Assembly (NCBI RefSeq): GCF_022340605.1 | Contig: NZ_JAJDNQ010000080.1 | Location: 1 to 64,000, forward strand | Source of the DNA: Thiohalocapsa sp. | GTDB taxonomy: Bacteria > Pseudomonadota > Gammaproteobacteria > Chromatiales > Chromatiaceae | Reading direction: 5' to 3' | Length of the DNA: 64,000 bases | Part shown: piece after piece, positions 18,907-27,556 of the stretch | Layout of the letters: every line of letters begins with the position of its first letter | How positions within the stretch are numbered: the first letter of the stretch is position 1 | Program-made: the position numbers and the translations under genes | Notes under the pieces: model-generated | Told to the model about the DNA's origin: nothing | What the model saw: only the letters and a program-made list of their open reading frames with translations | Database searches by the model: none

Positions 18907-20223
18907 ATGGAACCGGTCAACATCGGACTCCTCGGGCTCGGCACGGTGGGCGGTGGCACCGTCACGGTGCTGACCCGCAACGCCGCCGAGATCGCGCGCC
19001 GCGCCGGGCGCGACATCCGCATCAGCCATGCCGCGGCCCGCGCCTATGACCCGGAGCGCATCGAGGGCCTCGATGGCATCGGCCGCATCAGTGACGACGC
19101 CTTCGCGGTGGTGGACGACCCCGAGGTGGACATCATCATCGAGCTCATCGGAGGCTATTCGCCGGCCCGGGAGCTCGTGCTCCGGGCCATCGCCAACGGC
19201 AAGCACGTGGTGACCGCCAACAAGGCCCTGATCGCGCTGCATGGCAACGAGATCTTCGCCGCGGCGCAGGAGCGGGGCGTGATGGTGGCCTTCGAGGCGG
19301 CCGTGGCCGGCGGTATCCCCATCATCAAGGCGCTGCGCGAGGGGCTCGCGGCCAACCACATCGAGTGGATCGCCGGCATCATCAACGGCACCGGCAACTT
19401 CATCCTCACCGAGATGCGCGACAAGGGCCGCGACTTCGCCGAGGTGCTCGCCGAGGCGCAGGCGCTGGGTTACGCGGAGGCCGATCCGACCTTCGACGTC
19501 GAGGGTATCGATGCGGCGCACAAGCTCACGATCCTGGGCTCTCTCGCCTTCGGCATTCCGCTCCAGTTCGACAAGACCTTCACCGAGGGCATCAGCCGGA
19601 TCGAGGCGCAGGATGTCGCCTACGCCGCCGAGCTCGGCTATCGCATCAAGCACTTAGGCATCGCCCGGCGCGCGGCGGACGGCATCGAGCTGCGCGTGCA
19701 TCCGACGCTGATCCCGCACCGGCGCCTCATCGCCAACGTAGACGGCGTCATGAACGCGGTGCTGGTGAAGGGCGACGCCGTGGGGCCGACCCTCTACTAC
19801 GGTGCCGGTGCCGGCGCGCTGCCGACCGCCTCCGCCGTGGTCGCCGACGTGGTGGACGTGGTGCGGGCATTGACCACCGATCCGAACAACCGCGTGCCGC
19901 ATCTGGCCTTTCAGCCCACGGAGCTCGAGGACACGCCCGTGCTGCCGATGGAAGAGGTCGAGACGGCCTACTATCTCAGGCTCACCGCGCTCGACCGCCC
20001 GGGTGTGATGGCTGGCATTGCCGGCATCCTCGGCGAGGAAGGCATCAGCATCGAGGCCATAAAGCAGAAGGAGCCCGTCGCTGGCGAGACCCATGTGCCG
20101 CTAATCATGCTCACCCATCAGGTGCGCGAGGCAGGCATGAACCGTGCCCTCGAGCGCATCTCCGCGCTGGATGTGGTGCAGGGCGAAATCGTGCGCATCC
20201 GCATGGAGGCGCTGGCGGGCTGA
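18907..20223 (+). CDS. hom: Homoserine dehydrogenase
   Basis: This enzyme reduces aspartate semialdehyde to homoserine on the path to threonine and methionine. The 438-residue monofunctional enzyme has an N-terminal Rossmann motif GLGTVGGGT (residues 9-17), the catalytic-domain signatures TANKALIA and AGIINGTGNFILTEM, and DPTFDVEGIDAAHKLTIL. The C-terminal ACT domain (about residues 355-430, LTALDRPGVMAGIAGILGEE) is the usual site of threonine feedback. ATG 18907 is preceded by a GAGAG-rich stretch. The gene follows alaC closely. Repeat copy A begins 33 bases after its stop codon. Confidence 0.96.
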   Translation: MEPVNIGLLGLGTVGGGTVTVLTRNAAEIARRAGRDIRISHAAARAYDPERIEGLDGIGRISDDAFAVVDDPEVDIIIELIGGYSPARELVLRAIANGKHVVTANKALIALHGNEIFAAAQERGVMVAFEAAVAGGIPIIKALREGLAANHIEWIAGIINGTGNFILTEMRDKGRDFAEVLAEAQALGYAEADPTFDVEGIDAAHKLTILGSLAFGIPLQFDKTFTEGISRIEAQDVAYAAELGYRIKHLGIARRAADGIELRVHPTLIPHRRLIANVDGVMNAVLVKGDAVGPTLYYGAGAGALPTASAVVADVVDVVRALTTDPNNRVPHLAFQPTELEDTPVLPMEEVETAYYLRLTALDRPGVMAGIAGILGEEGISIEAIKQKEPVAGETHVPLIMLTHQVREAGMNRALERISALDVVQGEIVRIRMEALAG

Positions 20224-20256
20224 GCCGAAACACGAGGGTACATCTGCCGGGTACTC

Positions 20257-20425
20257 ACTCGTGCAGCGTTTCACCTAACTTTGCCGTCGTTGTCGTTGTC
20301 GAGTATCCGACCACGACCACGAGCACGAGCACGAGCACGAGCAGAGACTTAGACCAGGTTTCTCGGCTCCGGCCCCATCCGGATTGGCGCCCTGCAAAAT
20401 TGGCTGAAATGGGGACTACTACCAG
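20257..20425 (+). repeat. Dispersed microsatellite-hairpin element, copy A
   Basis: This is one of three copies of the same element. In order it has a conserved left end CTCGTGCAGCGTTTC, then (GTCGTT)2-GTCG, the loop AGTATC, a (CCACGA/GCACGA) array of about six units, and a conserved ~75-base right flank from GCAGAGACTT to TTGGCTGAAAYGGGG and ACTACCAG. The two hexamer arrays can pair at five of every six positions and so form a hairpin. The right end covers the stop codon of the slp gene, and the left end lies just after hom. Confidence 0.85.
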
Positions 20426-21051
20426 GGCCGATACCAGGGACCGAAGCCAGGCCCCCACCAGGGTCCCCAGCCGGTGCCGTACCAGGGGCTGTACCAGGGG
20501 GCCGGATACCAGGGGCCCCAATCCCCTGGACCCGGGCCGAACGACTCGGGCGCGGGCCACAGGTGCTTTCCCGTCGCCCGAACAACCGGATAGCGATAGG
20601 GATATTCGCCAACGTCGCGCGTCTGCGTTCCCACCAGCACCCCGCTGATGGTGAGCAGTCGCTGCCGCGGATACTCCGCTGGGTCCAGGAATCCGTGGAA
20701 TCGCGCGATGAACCGGCCTTGCGGCGTTGCGTCCATGCGCGGCTCGCCCGTGGCGTTCAGCGGGCGGGCGAGGATCTCCACGTCGGTGGTGTCGGCCGCG
20801 TTTTCCACGCCCAGGATGCTGCCGCCCCAACGCACCGGCGTGCCGACGTGGCGCTCCGTTGCGCGGCGCGCCTCGCTGACGGTCAGTGGTGCCGGCGCCG
20901 GTGAGCGGATGTCGTCTGGCACGTGGCCCGCACAGCCGAGCAACAGCGCCATCGCCGCGATGGGCAAAGCGAGCCTCGGCCGCGCCCCTCCGGCGCCCAA
21001 CTTCGGGCCGGCACGGCCACCACGGCGGAAGCGCTCCCGGTCACACATCAT
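20419..21051 (-). CDS. slp: Slp-family outer-membrane lipoprotein
   Basis: This 210-residue lipoprotein has a lipobox AMALLLGC (Cys40 with this start) and then the Slp-family core: RHVGTPVRWGGSILGVEN, DVEILARPLNATGEP, GRFIARFHGFLDPAEYP and VLVGTQTRDVGEYPYRYPVV. Slp proteins are starvation-inducible outer-membrane lipoproteins of poorly known function. The N-terminus before the hydrophobic stretch is long and basic, so the real start may be downstream (a TTG near residue 18 is possible). The last ~40 residues are strikingly rich in Trp, Pro, Gly and Tyr (repeated PWY/GPW). The stop codon lies inside repeat copy A. Confidence 0.85.
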   Translation of the reverse strand: MMCDRERFRRGGRAGPKLGAGGARPRLALPIAAMALLLGCAGHVPDDIRSPAPAPLTVSEARRATERHVGTPVRWGGSILGVENAADTTDVEILARPLNATGEPRMDATPQGRFIARFHGFLDPAEYPRQRLLTISGVLVGTQTRDVGEYPYRYPVVRATGKHLWPAPESFGPGPGDWGPWYPAPWYSPWYGTGWGPWWGPGFGPWYRPW

Positions 21052-21170
21052 CGGCTTCAGGTTAAGCTAGTCTGTGGTGGTTTCGCCTGCATCATGATCA
21101 GGCTAGAACCGTGTCTCTGCCGCGCGACGCGGCGACGGCAGCCAAGCAGCGTTCCTTCGGTCTTGTCCCG

Positions 21171-23735
21171 ATGAAAAGATCTTTCACCAAGCCGCATCAG
21201 GATACCGCGAGCGTGGCGGCGGATGCTCGTGCCGCGGTGATCTCCGACACGGCGGCCGATGGACTCCTGGTGCGCATCCAGACGCTGTCGCGGGTGGTGG
21301 AAAGCTTGCCCGTGGTGGTCTACGTAGATGAGCCTGGCGCGGAGACCCCACGCTATGTGAACGACTTCATGGATACCCTGCTGGGGTTGCCGGCTGGGGA
21401 GGACCGCCCCAGCCATACCCTGTGGTACGAGCACCTGCACCCGGACGATCGGGAGCAGGTTCTCGCCGAGCGGGCGCGCTGCCGCAACGACGGCGAGCCC
21501 TTCTATGCCGAGTACCGGCTGACCACGGGCCATGGCGGGATCATTTGGGTCAGCGATCACGCCCGCGAGGTGCAGGCCGCGGAGACCGGTGCCCGCGTTT
21601 GCATCGGCGTTATCAAGGACATTACCGAGCGCAAGGAAACGGACCTCGCCCTGCGCCGCAGTCTGATGCTCAACGAGGCCGTGCTGGCAACGGTCACGGA
21701 CCTGCTCGCGTACCTGGACTTGGAATTGCGCGTGCAGCACGCGAGCGCGAGCTTCATCGCGGTGCTGGACACGAGTCCGGGCGAGGTCATCGGCCGGTCG
21801 CTGGCCGATCTGCTGAAGCCCGAGGGTGACCCGCTGGCGGAGGCGCTTGCGCGTTGCCGCGGTGGCGAGACGCAGCGCCGGGAGATCTGGCTGGACCTGC
21901 CGGTGGGCGGCCGGCGTTGCCTCGACCTGCACCTGGTGCCGCACCGCGGTGGCGGGGGCGTGTTAGGCATCGTCGCCATCGGCCGCGACATCACCGCGGC
22001 GGTACAGCAGCGCGTGGCGCTGGAGGAGCGTGAGGCGCAGGTGCGCAGCATCGCGCGGAACCTCCCCGTCGCCATCGTCCGCTACATCGAGCTGCCGGAC
22101 GGACGCAGCCGCACCCACTACGCGAGCGAGGGCGCCCGCGACATCTGGGAGGTGGCGGCCCCGGTCGTGGAGCAGAATGCGCAGGTGCTTTGGGACATGA
22201 TCCTGCCCGAGGACCTGCCCGCCACGCGTGCCTCGGTGGACGCCTCGCGCCAGGACTTGACCGACTGGGTTCACCAGTGGCGCATACGCACGCCCAGCGG
22301 GCAGGTCAAGTGGTTGCACGGACGGGGCAAGCCGCGGCGGGGGGCTGACGGCGTGGTCACCTGGGACAGCGTCATCTACGATGAATCCGCCCGCAGGCAG
22401 GCGGAGCTGGAACTGGACCGGCTGGCGCACAGCGACCACCTAACCGGTCTGCCGAACCGGCTCGCCTTCCAGCAGACCCTCGCCGCCGCGCTGGAGCGCA
22501 ACGCCGAGCGCCGCGGGCTGCTGGCGCTGCTCTTCATCGACGTCGACAACTTCAAGCAGGTCAACGACTCCTTCGGCCACAGTGCCGGCGACCGGATGCT
22601 GGTGGAGGTCGCCGCCGTGCTCGGCCGGCAGGTGCCGGCGGGCCAGACGCTGGCGCGCATCAGTGGCGACGAGTTCGTCGTCGTCACCGAGCGTGCCCCG
22701 GACCAGCAGGGCGTCGCCGCCCTGGCGCGCAGCCTGCTGGCGGCGGTGGAGCAGTGGCGCTTCCGTGTGGATGATCAGGAGATCGCAGTCAGCGTGAGTA
22801 TCGGCATCAGCCTCGCCCCGCTGGACGCACGGGACGCCGAGACCATGCTGCAAACTGCCGATACGGCCATGTACCGGGCCAAGCAGCTCGGCCGCAACCG
22901 CTACCAGTTCTACGACCCGAGCTTCACCGAGGCGGTACAGCAGCGCATCGCCTTCGAGAACGGGCTGCGCCGGGCCCTCGACGAGGACGGTCTGGTGCTG
23001 CATTTCCAGCCGCAGGTGAGCATCGACGACGGCCGCATCCTCGGCATCGAGGCCCTGCTGCGCTGGCGTCATCCGCAGCGCGGCATCCTGCTGCCGGTGG
23101 AGTTTCTGTCCATCGCCGAGGGGGCGGGCATCATTGGCCCCATCGGCGAGTGGGTGCTGGCGCAGGCTTTCGACACCTTCGCCGGCTGGAAGCGTGCGGG
23201 CATCGCGCCGCCGCGCCTCGCCCTCAACGTCTCCGCCAAGCAGGTCGCGGACGCCGATTTTCCGCGCCTGGTGCAAACCATGCTGCGCCGCTTCGCCCTT
23301 GCGCCCACGGAGGTGGAGCTGGAACTGAGCGAGGACCTGCTGGTGGAAGAAGGTGGGGAGTCGCTGCGGGTGCTTCAGGCCCTGGCGCGACTCGGGCTCG
23401 GCATGGCCATCGACGACTTCGGCACCGGGCGCTCGTCGCTGGCGTATCTCCGTCGGCTGCCGCTGACGCGCATCAAGATCGACCCCTCCTTCATCGCCGC
23501 GTTGCCGGATGCCGATGCCGCCGCCATCGTGCGCAGCATCGTTTCACTGGCGGGCAGCCTCGGGCTCGAGGTGATCGCCGAAGGGGTCGAGACCCGTGGC
23601 CAGGCCGATTTCCTGGCGGCCAACGGCTGTCCGGCGGTGCAGGGGTATTACTTCGTCGAGCCCAAGGCCAGCGCGGACGTGGAGCCGCTGCTCGCCGCCC
23701 GCCAGTTGGACCCGGTGGGTGGCGCGTCCGCTTGA
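21171..23735 (+). CDS. PAS-GGDEF-EAL cyclic-di-GMP signalling protein
   Basis: Three PAS-like sensor segments (about residues 15-160, 165-285 and 300-425) precede a GGDEF domain (HLTGLPNRLAFQ, DVDNFKQVNDSFGH) and an EAL domain. The diguanylate cyclase signature reads SGDEF rather than GGDEF, and there is no RxxD inhibitory site at the usual spot. The EAL domain keeps its metal and catalytic residues: IEALLRW, LNVSAKQ, ELSEDLL, DDFGTGRSS, IKIDPSFI and AEGVET. Phosphodiesterase activity is therefore likely and cyclase activity possible. No membrane segment is seen. ATG 21171 is used; GTG 21111 is an alternative, and neither has a clear ribosome site. It is divergent from slp. Confidence 0.9.
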   Translation: MKRSFTKPHQDTASVAADARAAVISDTAADGLLVRIQTLSRVVESLPVVVYVDEPGAETPRYVNDFMDTLLGLPAGEDRPSHTLWYEHLHPDDREQVLAERARCRNDGEPFYAEYRLTTGHGGIIWVSDHAREVQAAETGARVCIGVIKDITERKETDLALRRSLMLNEAVLATVTDLLAYLDLELRVQHASASFIAVLDTSPGEVIGRSLADLLKPEGDPLAEALARCRGGETQRREIWLDLPVGGRRCLDLHLVPHRGGGGVLGIVAIGRDITAAVQQRVALEEREAQVRSIARNLPVAIVRYIELPDGRSRTHYASEGARDIWEVAAPVVEQNAQVLWDMILPEDLPATRASVDASRQDLTDWVHQWRIRTPSGQVKWLHGRGKPRRGADGVVTWDSVIYDESARRQAELELDRLAHSDHLTGLPNRLAFQQTLAAALERNAERRGLLALLFIDVDNFKQVNDSFGHSAGDRMLVEVAAVLGRQVPAGQTLARISGDEFVVVTERAPDQQGVAALARSLLAAVEQWRFRVDDQEIAVSVSIGISLAPLDARDAETMLQTADTAMYRAKQLGRNRYQFYDPSFTEAVQQRIAFENGLRRALDEDGLVLHFQPQVSIDDGRILGIEALLRWRHPQRGILLPVEFLSIAEGAGIIGPIGEWVLAQAFDTFAGWKRAGIAPPRLALNVSAKQVADADFPRLVQTMLRRFALAPTEVELELSEDLLVEEGGESLRVLQALARLGLGMAIDDFGTGRSSLAYLRRLPLTRIKIDPSFIAALPDADAAAIVRSIVSLAGSLGLEVIAEGVETRGQADFLAANGCPAVQGYYFVEPKASADVEPLLAARQLDPVGGASA

Positions 23736-23753
23736 CCACCCGCGCCGACAGCG

Positions 23754-25079
23754 CTATGCGAAATCGGGGTCACCACGCTTGGGCTCGCGCTCGCGCTCGC
23801 GCTCGATGAGCATTTGCGCCAGCGAGTGGTAGAGCGGCTGCGGGGTCAGCAGGTAGGAGACACCGTAGCCGATCATCGCTGCCGCCATCAGTGCCAGCAG
23901 GGTGTTCTGGTTGTCGGTCATCTCCATGACGATGACGAAGCCGGTGATGGGGGATTTCACCGCGCCGGCGAAATAGGACACCATGCCCAGCAGTACCATC
24001 AGATCCAGCGGTGCCAGGGGCAGCACCCGGTGCAGGTCGGCGCCGATGCCGGCCCCGGTGGATAGTGCCGGCGCGAATATGCCGCCGGGGATGTTGCTCA
24101 GGTAGGACGCGAGCGACGCGATGAACTTGTACACGGCATAGAAGGGTTGCGGTGCCTCGCCGTCGATGACCAGGGCCTTGGCGATCTGGTAGCCGGAGCC
24201 CATGACGTCATAGTTCGTCATCGCCCCCATCAGCACCACCACGGCACCGCAGACGAAGGCGACGCCGAGGGGATTGCTCGCCACCAACGGGGCGAGTGCC
24301 CGCGACATGCGCATGACAAAGTAAGCGAACAGCCCGCCGGCGAGGCCCGCCACGACCGCGCAGACCAGCACGGCTAGCCAATCGCTCGATCCGGTCGCCT
24401 GTCCGGCCGCGGCGGTGCCGAAGTAGTAGGGCTGCCCCACCAGCAGCATCGAGACCAGCGCGGACAGCACGACGGATAGCACGACGATCCCGGCGAGCCG
24501 TGGCGTGAAGCTGCGCAGCATCTCCTCGAACGCGAACACGATGCCCGCCAACGGGGTGTTGAACGCCGCTGAGATGCCCGCCGCGCCACCGGCCAGGAGC
24601 ATGCCGCGGGCCATGTAATCGGCCGGGAAGCGGGCCAGCCGGCGCATGGAATACATGATGGCAGCGGCCACGTGGACGGTGGGCCCCTCGCGACCGACAG
24701 AGGCGCCGCAGACCTGGGCGATCAGGGTCAGCAGGATCTTGCCGCCCGCGAGCCAGAGCGTCAGCCAGCGATCCTTCGCCCGGGTCTCCAGTGCGGCGAT
24801 CACCTGGTTGATGCCGCTGCCCTCGCTGCCGGGGAAGAACCGGCGTGCGAGCCAGGCCACCAGCACCAGCCCGAGGGGCGTCATCAACAGCGGCAGCATG
24901 GGCTCGGCGGCGGCGATGCGCTGGAAGAGCAGGTTGGCCTGCTCGCTGAGCTGGCCGAAGGCGGACGACACCGCCCCCACCAGCACCGCACCGAGCAGGA
25001 ACGCGGCGCGCACCCGCCAGGCGCGCGCGGAGAGCAGCACGCGGCGGGTATAGCGCAGGCGGTCGATACGCATGGCCAT
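23754..25079 (-). CDS. ClC-family chloride channel/antiporter
   Basis: This is a 441-residue multi-spanning membrane protein with ClC signatures. GSGIN (residues 87-91) stands where most ClC proteins have GSGIP. GREGPTVH (129-136) carries the gating Glu131, and PLAGIVFAFEEML and GGIFAPALSTGAG complete the ion-pathway motifs. There are no C-terminal CBS domains. The tail instead ends in an Arg-Glu repeat (EREREREPKRG) encoded by a short GCTCGC-type array at 23778-23802. Transport of chloride or a related anion, perhaps coupled to protons, is inferred from the family. It lies on the same strand as the dsrC-like gene upstream, 136 bases away. Confidence 0.92.
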   Translation of the reverse strand: MAMRIDRLRYTRRVLLSARAWRVRAAFLLGAVLVGAVSSAFGQLSEQANLLFQRIAAAEPMLPLLMTPLGLVLVAWLARRFFPGSEGSGINQVIAALETRAKDRWLTLWLAGGKILLTLIAQVCGASVGREGPTVHVAAAIMYSMRRLARFPADYMARGMLLAGGAAGISAAFNTPLAGIVFAFEEMLRSFTPRLAGIVVLSVVLSALVSMLLVGQPYYFGTAAAGQATGSSDWLAVLVCAVVAGLAGGLFAYFVMRMSRALAPLVASNPLGVAFVCGAVVVLMGAMTNYDVMGSGYQIAKALVIDGEAPQPFYAVYKFIASLASYLSNIPGGIFAPALSTGAGIGADLHRVLPLAPLDLMVLLGMVSYFAGAVKSPITGFVIVMEMTDNQNTLLALMAAAMIGYGVSYLLTPQPLYHSLAQMLIEREREREPKRGDPDFA

Positions 25080-25215
25080 CAAGCGCCGCTACGCCCGCCG
25101 CGCACCACGGCACAGACCGGCAACGCCGCGCGCCGCCGGGGGAGGCGAAAAAAAGCCGGCTTGCGGCCGGCTGCTGGTTGCCGAGTGCGCGTGTCGCACA
25201 GCGTGCGACGTCCGC

Positions 25216-25554
25216 TCAATAGCCGCCCTTGCGCATCACCTCGGGCAGGCCCGCGATCTTGGTGCCCTGCTTGGTGGGGGCCAGCGGGAAGAGCTTGTAG
25301 ACATCCTTGCTGGTGGGCTTGGAGCCCCAGACCTTGCCCATGTCCTTCAGCAACTGGCGCTCCATGGGCTGGTTCTGGTTGTGGTTGTAGTACTCCTCGC
25401 GGAGGTACTTGATGATGTCCCAGTGTTTGTCGGTGAGCTCGATGCCTTCCGCATCCGCCAAGACCTTGGCGACGTCCTCATTCCAGTCGCCGAGGTTGGC
25501 CAGGTAGCCGCTCGCGGTGGTTTCGATGCTCGTACCGTTGACTTCGATTGCCAT
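25216..25554 (-). CDS. DsrC/TusE-family protein lacking both redox cysteines
   Basis: The 112-residue product is clearly a DsrC paralogue: MAIEVNG at the start, GYLANLGDWNEDVA, ELTDKHWDIIKYLREEYY and LFPLAPTKQG..AGLP all align with the dsrC gene at 32321. Yet both functional cysteines are gone. The position of DsrC Cys98 (QACRYAGLP) reads QGTKIAGLP, and the C-terminal GCV is replaced by KGGY. The protein has no cysteine at all, so it cannot carry persulfide or form the DsrC trisulfide. Such cysteine-less homologues have been grouped as regulatory-type (RspA-like) proteins. GAGGAG precedes the ATG. It follows the cas6-like gene in the same direction. Confidence 0.93.
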   Translation of the reverse strand: MAIEVNGTSIETTASGYLANLGDWNEDVAKVLADAEGIELTDKHWDIIKYLREEYYNHNQNQPMERQLLKDMGKVWGSKPTSKDVYKLFPLAPTKQGTKIAGLPEVMRKGGY

Positions 25555-25899
25555 GTTGGGCTGCTCCTCTCGTCGTCGCCGGCGGCGATGGCCGCCGGGT
25601 GCGTTTCTTGTGTCTTTGCGCTGCCGTCGCCAGCGGACGTGCTCGATGGCGACAGCATAATGACCCGCTAATATTAGAGAAATCGGCGGGTTAGGGAAAC
25701 TTCTAAATGACCGGTGTCGTCCGGCAGGCGCCTGGGCCGGCCAGACCGAGTGGCATTAAGGCACTGAAAGTGCAGAGATAGGAAGAGACCGCGGTGCTCC
25801 CATTGAGACCTGGCTCGGTGCTGGTCTCGGCCCCCGATGCTGATCGGTCCCCCCGCCGGAACGGGGGCTGGTCCGGCTCCGTCGTCTTCGTGCAGGCGT
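25555..25899. other. Intergenic region between cas6-like and dsrC-like genes
   Basis: About 345 bases without a supported gene. It contains a locally AT-rich segment (CTAATATTAGAGAAATC, near 25668-25684) flanked by ACCCGC (25663-25668) and GCGGGT (25686-25691), an inverted repeat that could be an operator or a small hairpin. This suggests the dsrC-like gene has its own promoter. Confidence 0.5.
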
Positions 25900-26583
25900 C
25901 TACTTGGGCTTATGCACCGCGTCGATGCCTTTGTGCGGGATGAACAGCCCGCAGCCCATGGCGCGGTACGGGCCGAGTCCGCGCTGTTGCAGGAGCAACG
26001 ACTCCTCCGGCGGCAAGTCCGCCAGCATCAGGCTGCGTGTCTCGATGGGGCCGTCCGGCGTCGCCAGCCGCGTCGTCTTGCCGCACAGGGCCTTGCGCAC
26101 GCGGATGCCCATCTCGGCAAGTGTGTCGGCTGCCCAGCGCAGGAAGGCGTCCTCGTCCACCCCGGGCGGGCCCGCCACGTAGCGCGAAAAGATCGTGCCT
26201 TCTCTGCCCAGCGGCCGCGGCTTGGCATTGCCGATGCCGAGCGGGGCACCGGCGATGTCCAGCGTCCTGCCCTCGAGGGCGGCGCGCAGCGCGTCCATCT
26301 TGGCCCGGGGCACGCGGATGCTCAGCTTGGTGCGCCGAGACAATAACAGATGCTGGTCTCCGCCGTGGGTCGGACGCTCCCACCCATTCTGTGAGCCGGC
26401 CACGTGGATGCTGTGGATGCCACAGCCGGGCTCTTCGAGCCAGGGCGCGGCGGCCAGCAGGGCGCGGCTCAGCGCGTAGGCATGATCCACGGGGATGGAG
26501 CGGCAATCAAGGTTGAACAGCACGTCGACGATGTCGTCGGCGATGCCGATCGCGGGGGTTTCCTCGTCTTCCTGCCAAAACAT
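25900..26583 (-). CDS. Orphan Cas6/Cmx6-like endoribonuclease-family protein
   Basis: The 227-residue protein resembles the Cas6/Cmx6 family of type I CRISPR systems. It has VDVLFNLDCRSIPVDHAYAL near the N-terminus (candidate His34), a LLLSRRTKLSIRVP strand, GRTLDIAGAPLGIG, KPRPLGREGTIFSRYV, EESLLLQQRGLG, and a C-terminal glycine-rich loop MGCGLFIP. Cas6 proteins bind and cut CRISPR repeat RNA. No CRISPR array or other cas gene is present in the window, so a different RNA substrate or role is likely. The frame is open into the upstream gene; ATG 26583 starts the conserved region, though no ribosome site is obvious. The same-strand neighbours are the dsrC-like gene and a 237-residue protein. 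Confidence 0.75.
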   Translation of the reverse strand: MFWQEDEETPAIGIADDIVDVLFNLDCRSIPVDHAYALSRALLAAAPWLEEPGCGIHSIHVAGSQNGWERPTHGGDQHLLLSRRTKLSIRVPRAKMDALRAALEGRTLDIAGAPLGIGNAKPRPLGREGTIFSRYVAGPPGVDEDAFLRWAADTLAEMGIRVRKALCGKTTRLATPDGPIETRSLMLADLPPEESLLLQQRGLGPYRAMGCGLFIPHKGIDAVHKPK

Positions 26584-26671
26584 ATGGGGGCGTGGGATGC
26601 GTTGGGTGAACGGGTGCCGGCGACGGACTCGGCGTCGGGCGCGCAGGCCCGACTGGCGCCAAGTCCTGGCC

Positions 26672-27385
26672 TTAGGCGGGCAGTCGCTCCTGCAGCGCCT
26701 CGCGGTCGAACCACCAGTCGTCCTGGACCAGCACGTCGATGACGTTGCGCAGCCGCACGAGGAATTTTTCCGGCTCGCGCAATTCCAGCCGGTCGCGCCA
26801 CAGGTCGAAGGCCTCCTGACTGTCCACGTCGCTGTGACGGCGGGCAACACTGGAGAGCATCTGGGACGTGAAGAAGACCAGATTTTCGCGCTGCGTCCCC
26901 TCGGCACGCAGGTCGGCCAAGAACAGGGCCGTGGTGGCGGCGACCGCGGCGCCGTCGGCGTCGTTGGGCGTTTCGTCCACGACGTGGTTGAGCAGGTCGA
27001 CGGCCAGCTCGACATCGATAGGGCAGGTGACCGCCAGCCAGATGCCCTGCCCTAGCGCGGCGAGCGACTGGGGCTGCTCGGCGCGGAACAGGACATCGCA
27101 GCAGTCGGCCGCCGATTCGATCTCTTCGAGCGTCATGAAGGCGTCGAAGGCCTCGCGTGCGATCGACCAAGCCTGCTCGCCGCGGCCCAGTCCGACCAGC
27201 GTCCGCGCCATCTGCAGTTGCGTTTCGGCGACGCGAAGCGCGTCGGCGCCGGCGCGCTGGATGGTGTCGTATTGTTCCTGCAGTGCCAACAGGTGCGACT
27301 CCAGCGCCGCTTCCTCGGCGCCCTGCCGGACGATGGAATCTGCCGCGGTGTCGGGCAGTCGCTGGGTGATGTCGTAAGCCTTCAT
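26672..27385 (-). CDS. Uncharacterised 237-residue helical protein
   Basis: I do not recognise this family. The sequence is acidic, alanine/leucine-rich and predicted almost fully helical, with a TPR-like feel around residues 45-110 (RVAETQLQMARTLVGLGRGE, QAWSIAREAFDAFMTLEE). There is no signal peptide or membrane segment, so it should be cytosolic. It lies between the 63-residue gene and the cas6-like gene, all on the minus strand with gaps of 171 and 88 bases, which suggests a shared function with the Cas6-like and DsrC-like proteins. A helical-repeat adaptor or chaperone is one possibility, stated only as inference. Confidence 0.8.
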   Translation of the reverse strand: MKAYDITQRLPDTAADSIVRQGAEEAALESHLLALQEQYDTIQRAGADALRVAETQLQMARTLVGLGRGEQAWSIAREAFDAFMTLEEIESAADCCDVLFRAEQPQSLAALGQGIWLAVTCPIDVELAVDLLNHVVDETPNDADGAAVAATTALFLADLRAEGTQRENLVFFTSQMLSSVARRHSDVDSQEAFDLWRDRLELREPEKFLVRLRNVIDVLVQDDWWFDREALQERLPA

Positions 27386-27556
27386 GTGGATCGCCTAACG
27401 GGGTTCGCTTGCGGGCTTGGCAGTTGCGATGGCCTCTGCGGATGGTTGCCGGGATGACCTGTTCGGGTGACGGTTATGTCTGTGCGCCCGATGTGCGCTT
27501 GGTCTGCGCCCGGTCCGCTGCCGGTGTGGTCAGTGGCAGCCGCAGTCGGCCGCGGA

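Noticed and set aside
26584-27015. Long N-terminal extension of the Cas6-like protein
   Set aside because: The frame runs antiphase through the 237-residue gene and has shadow composition. The Cas6-like similarity starts at 26583.
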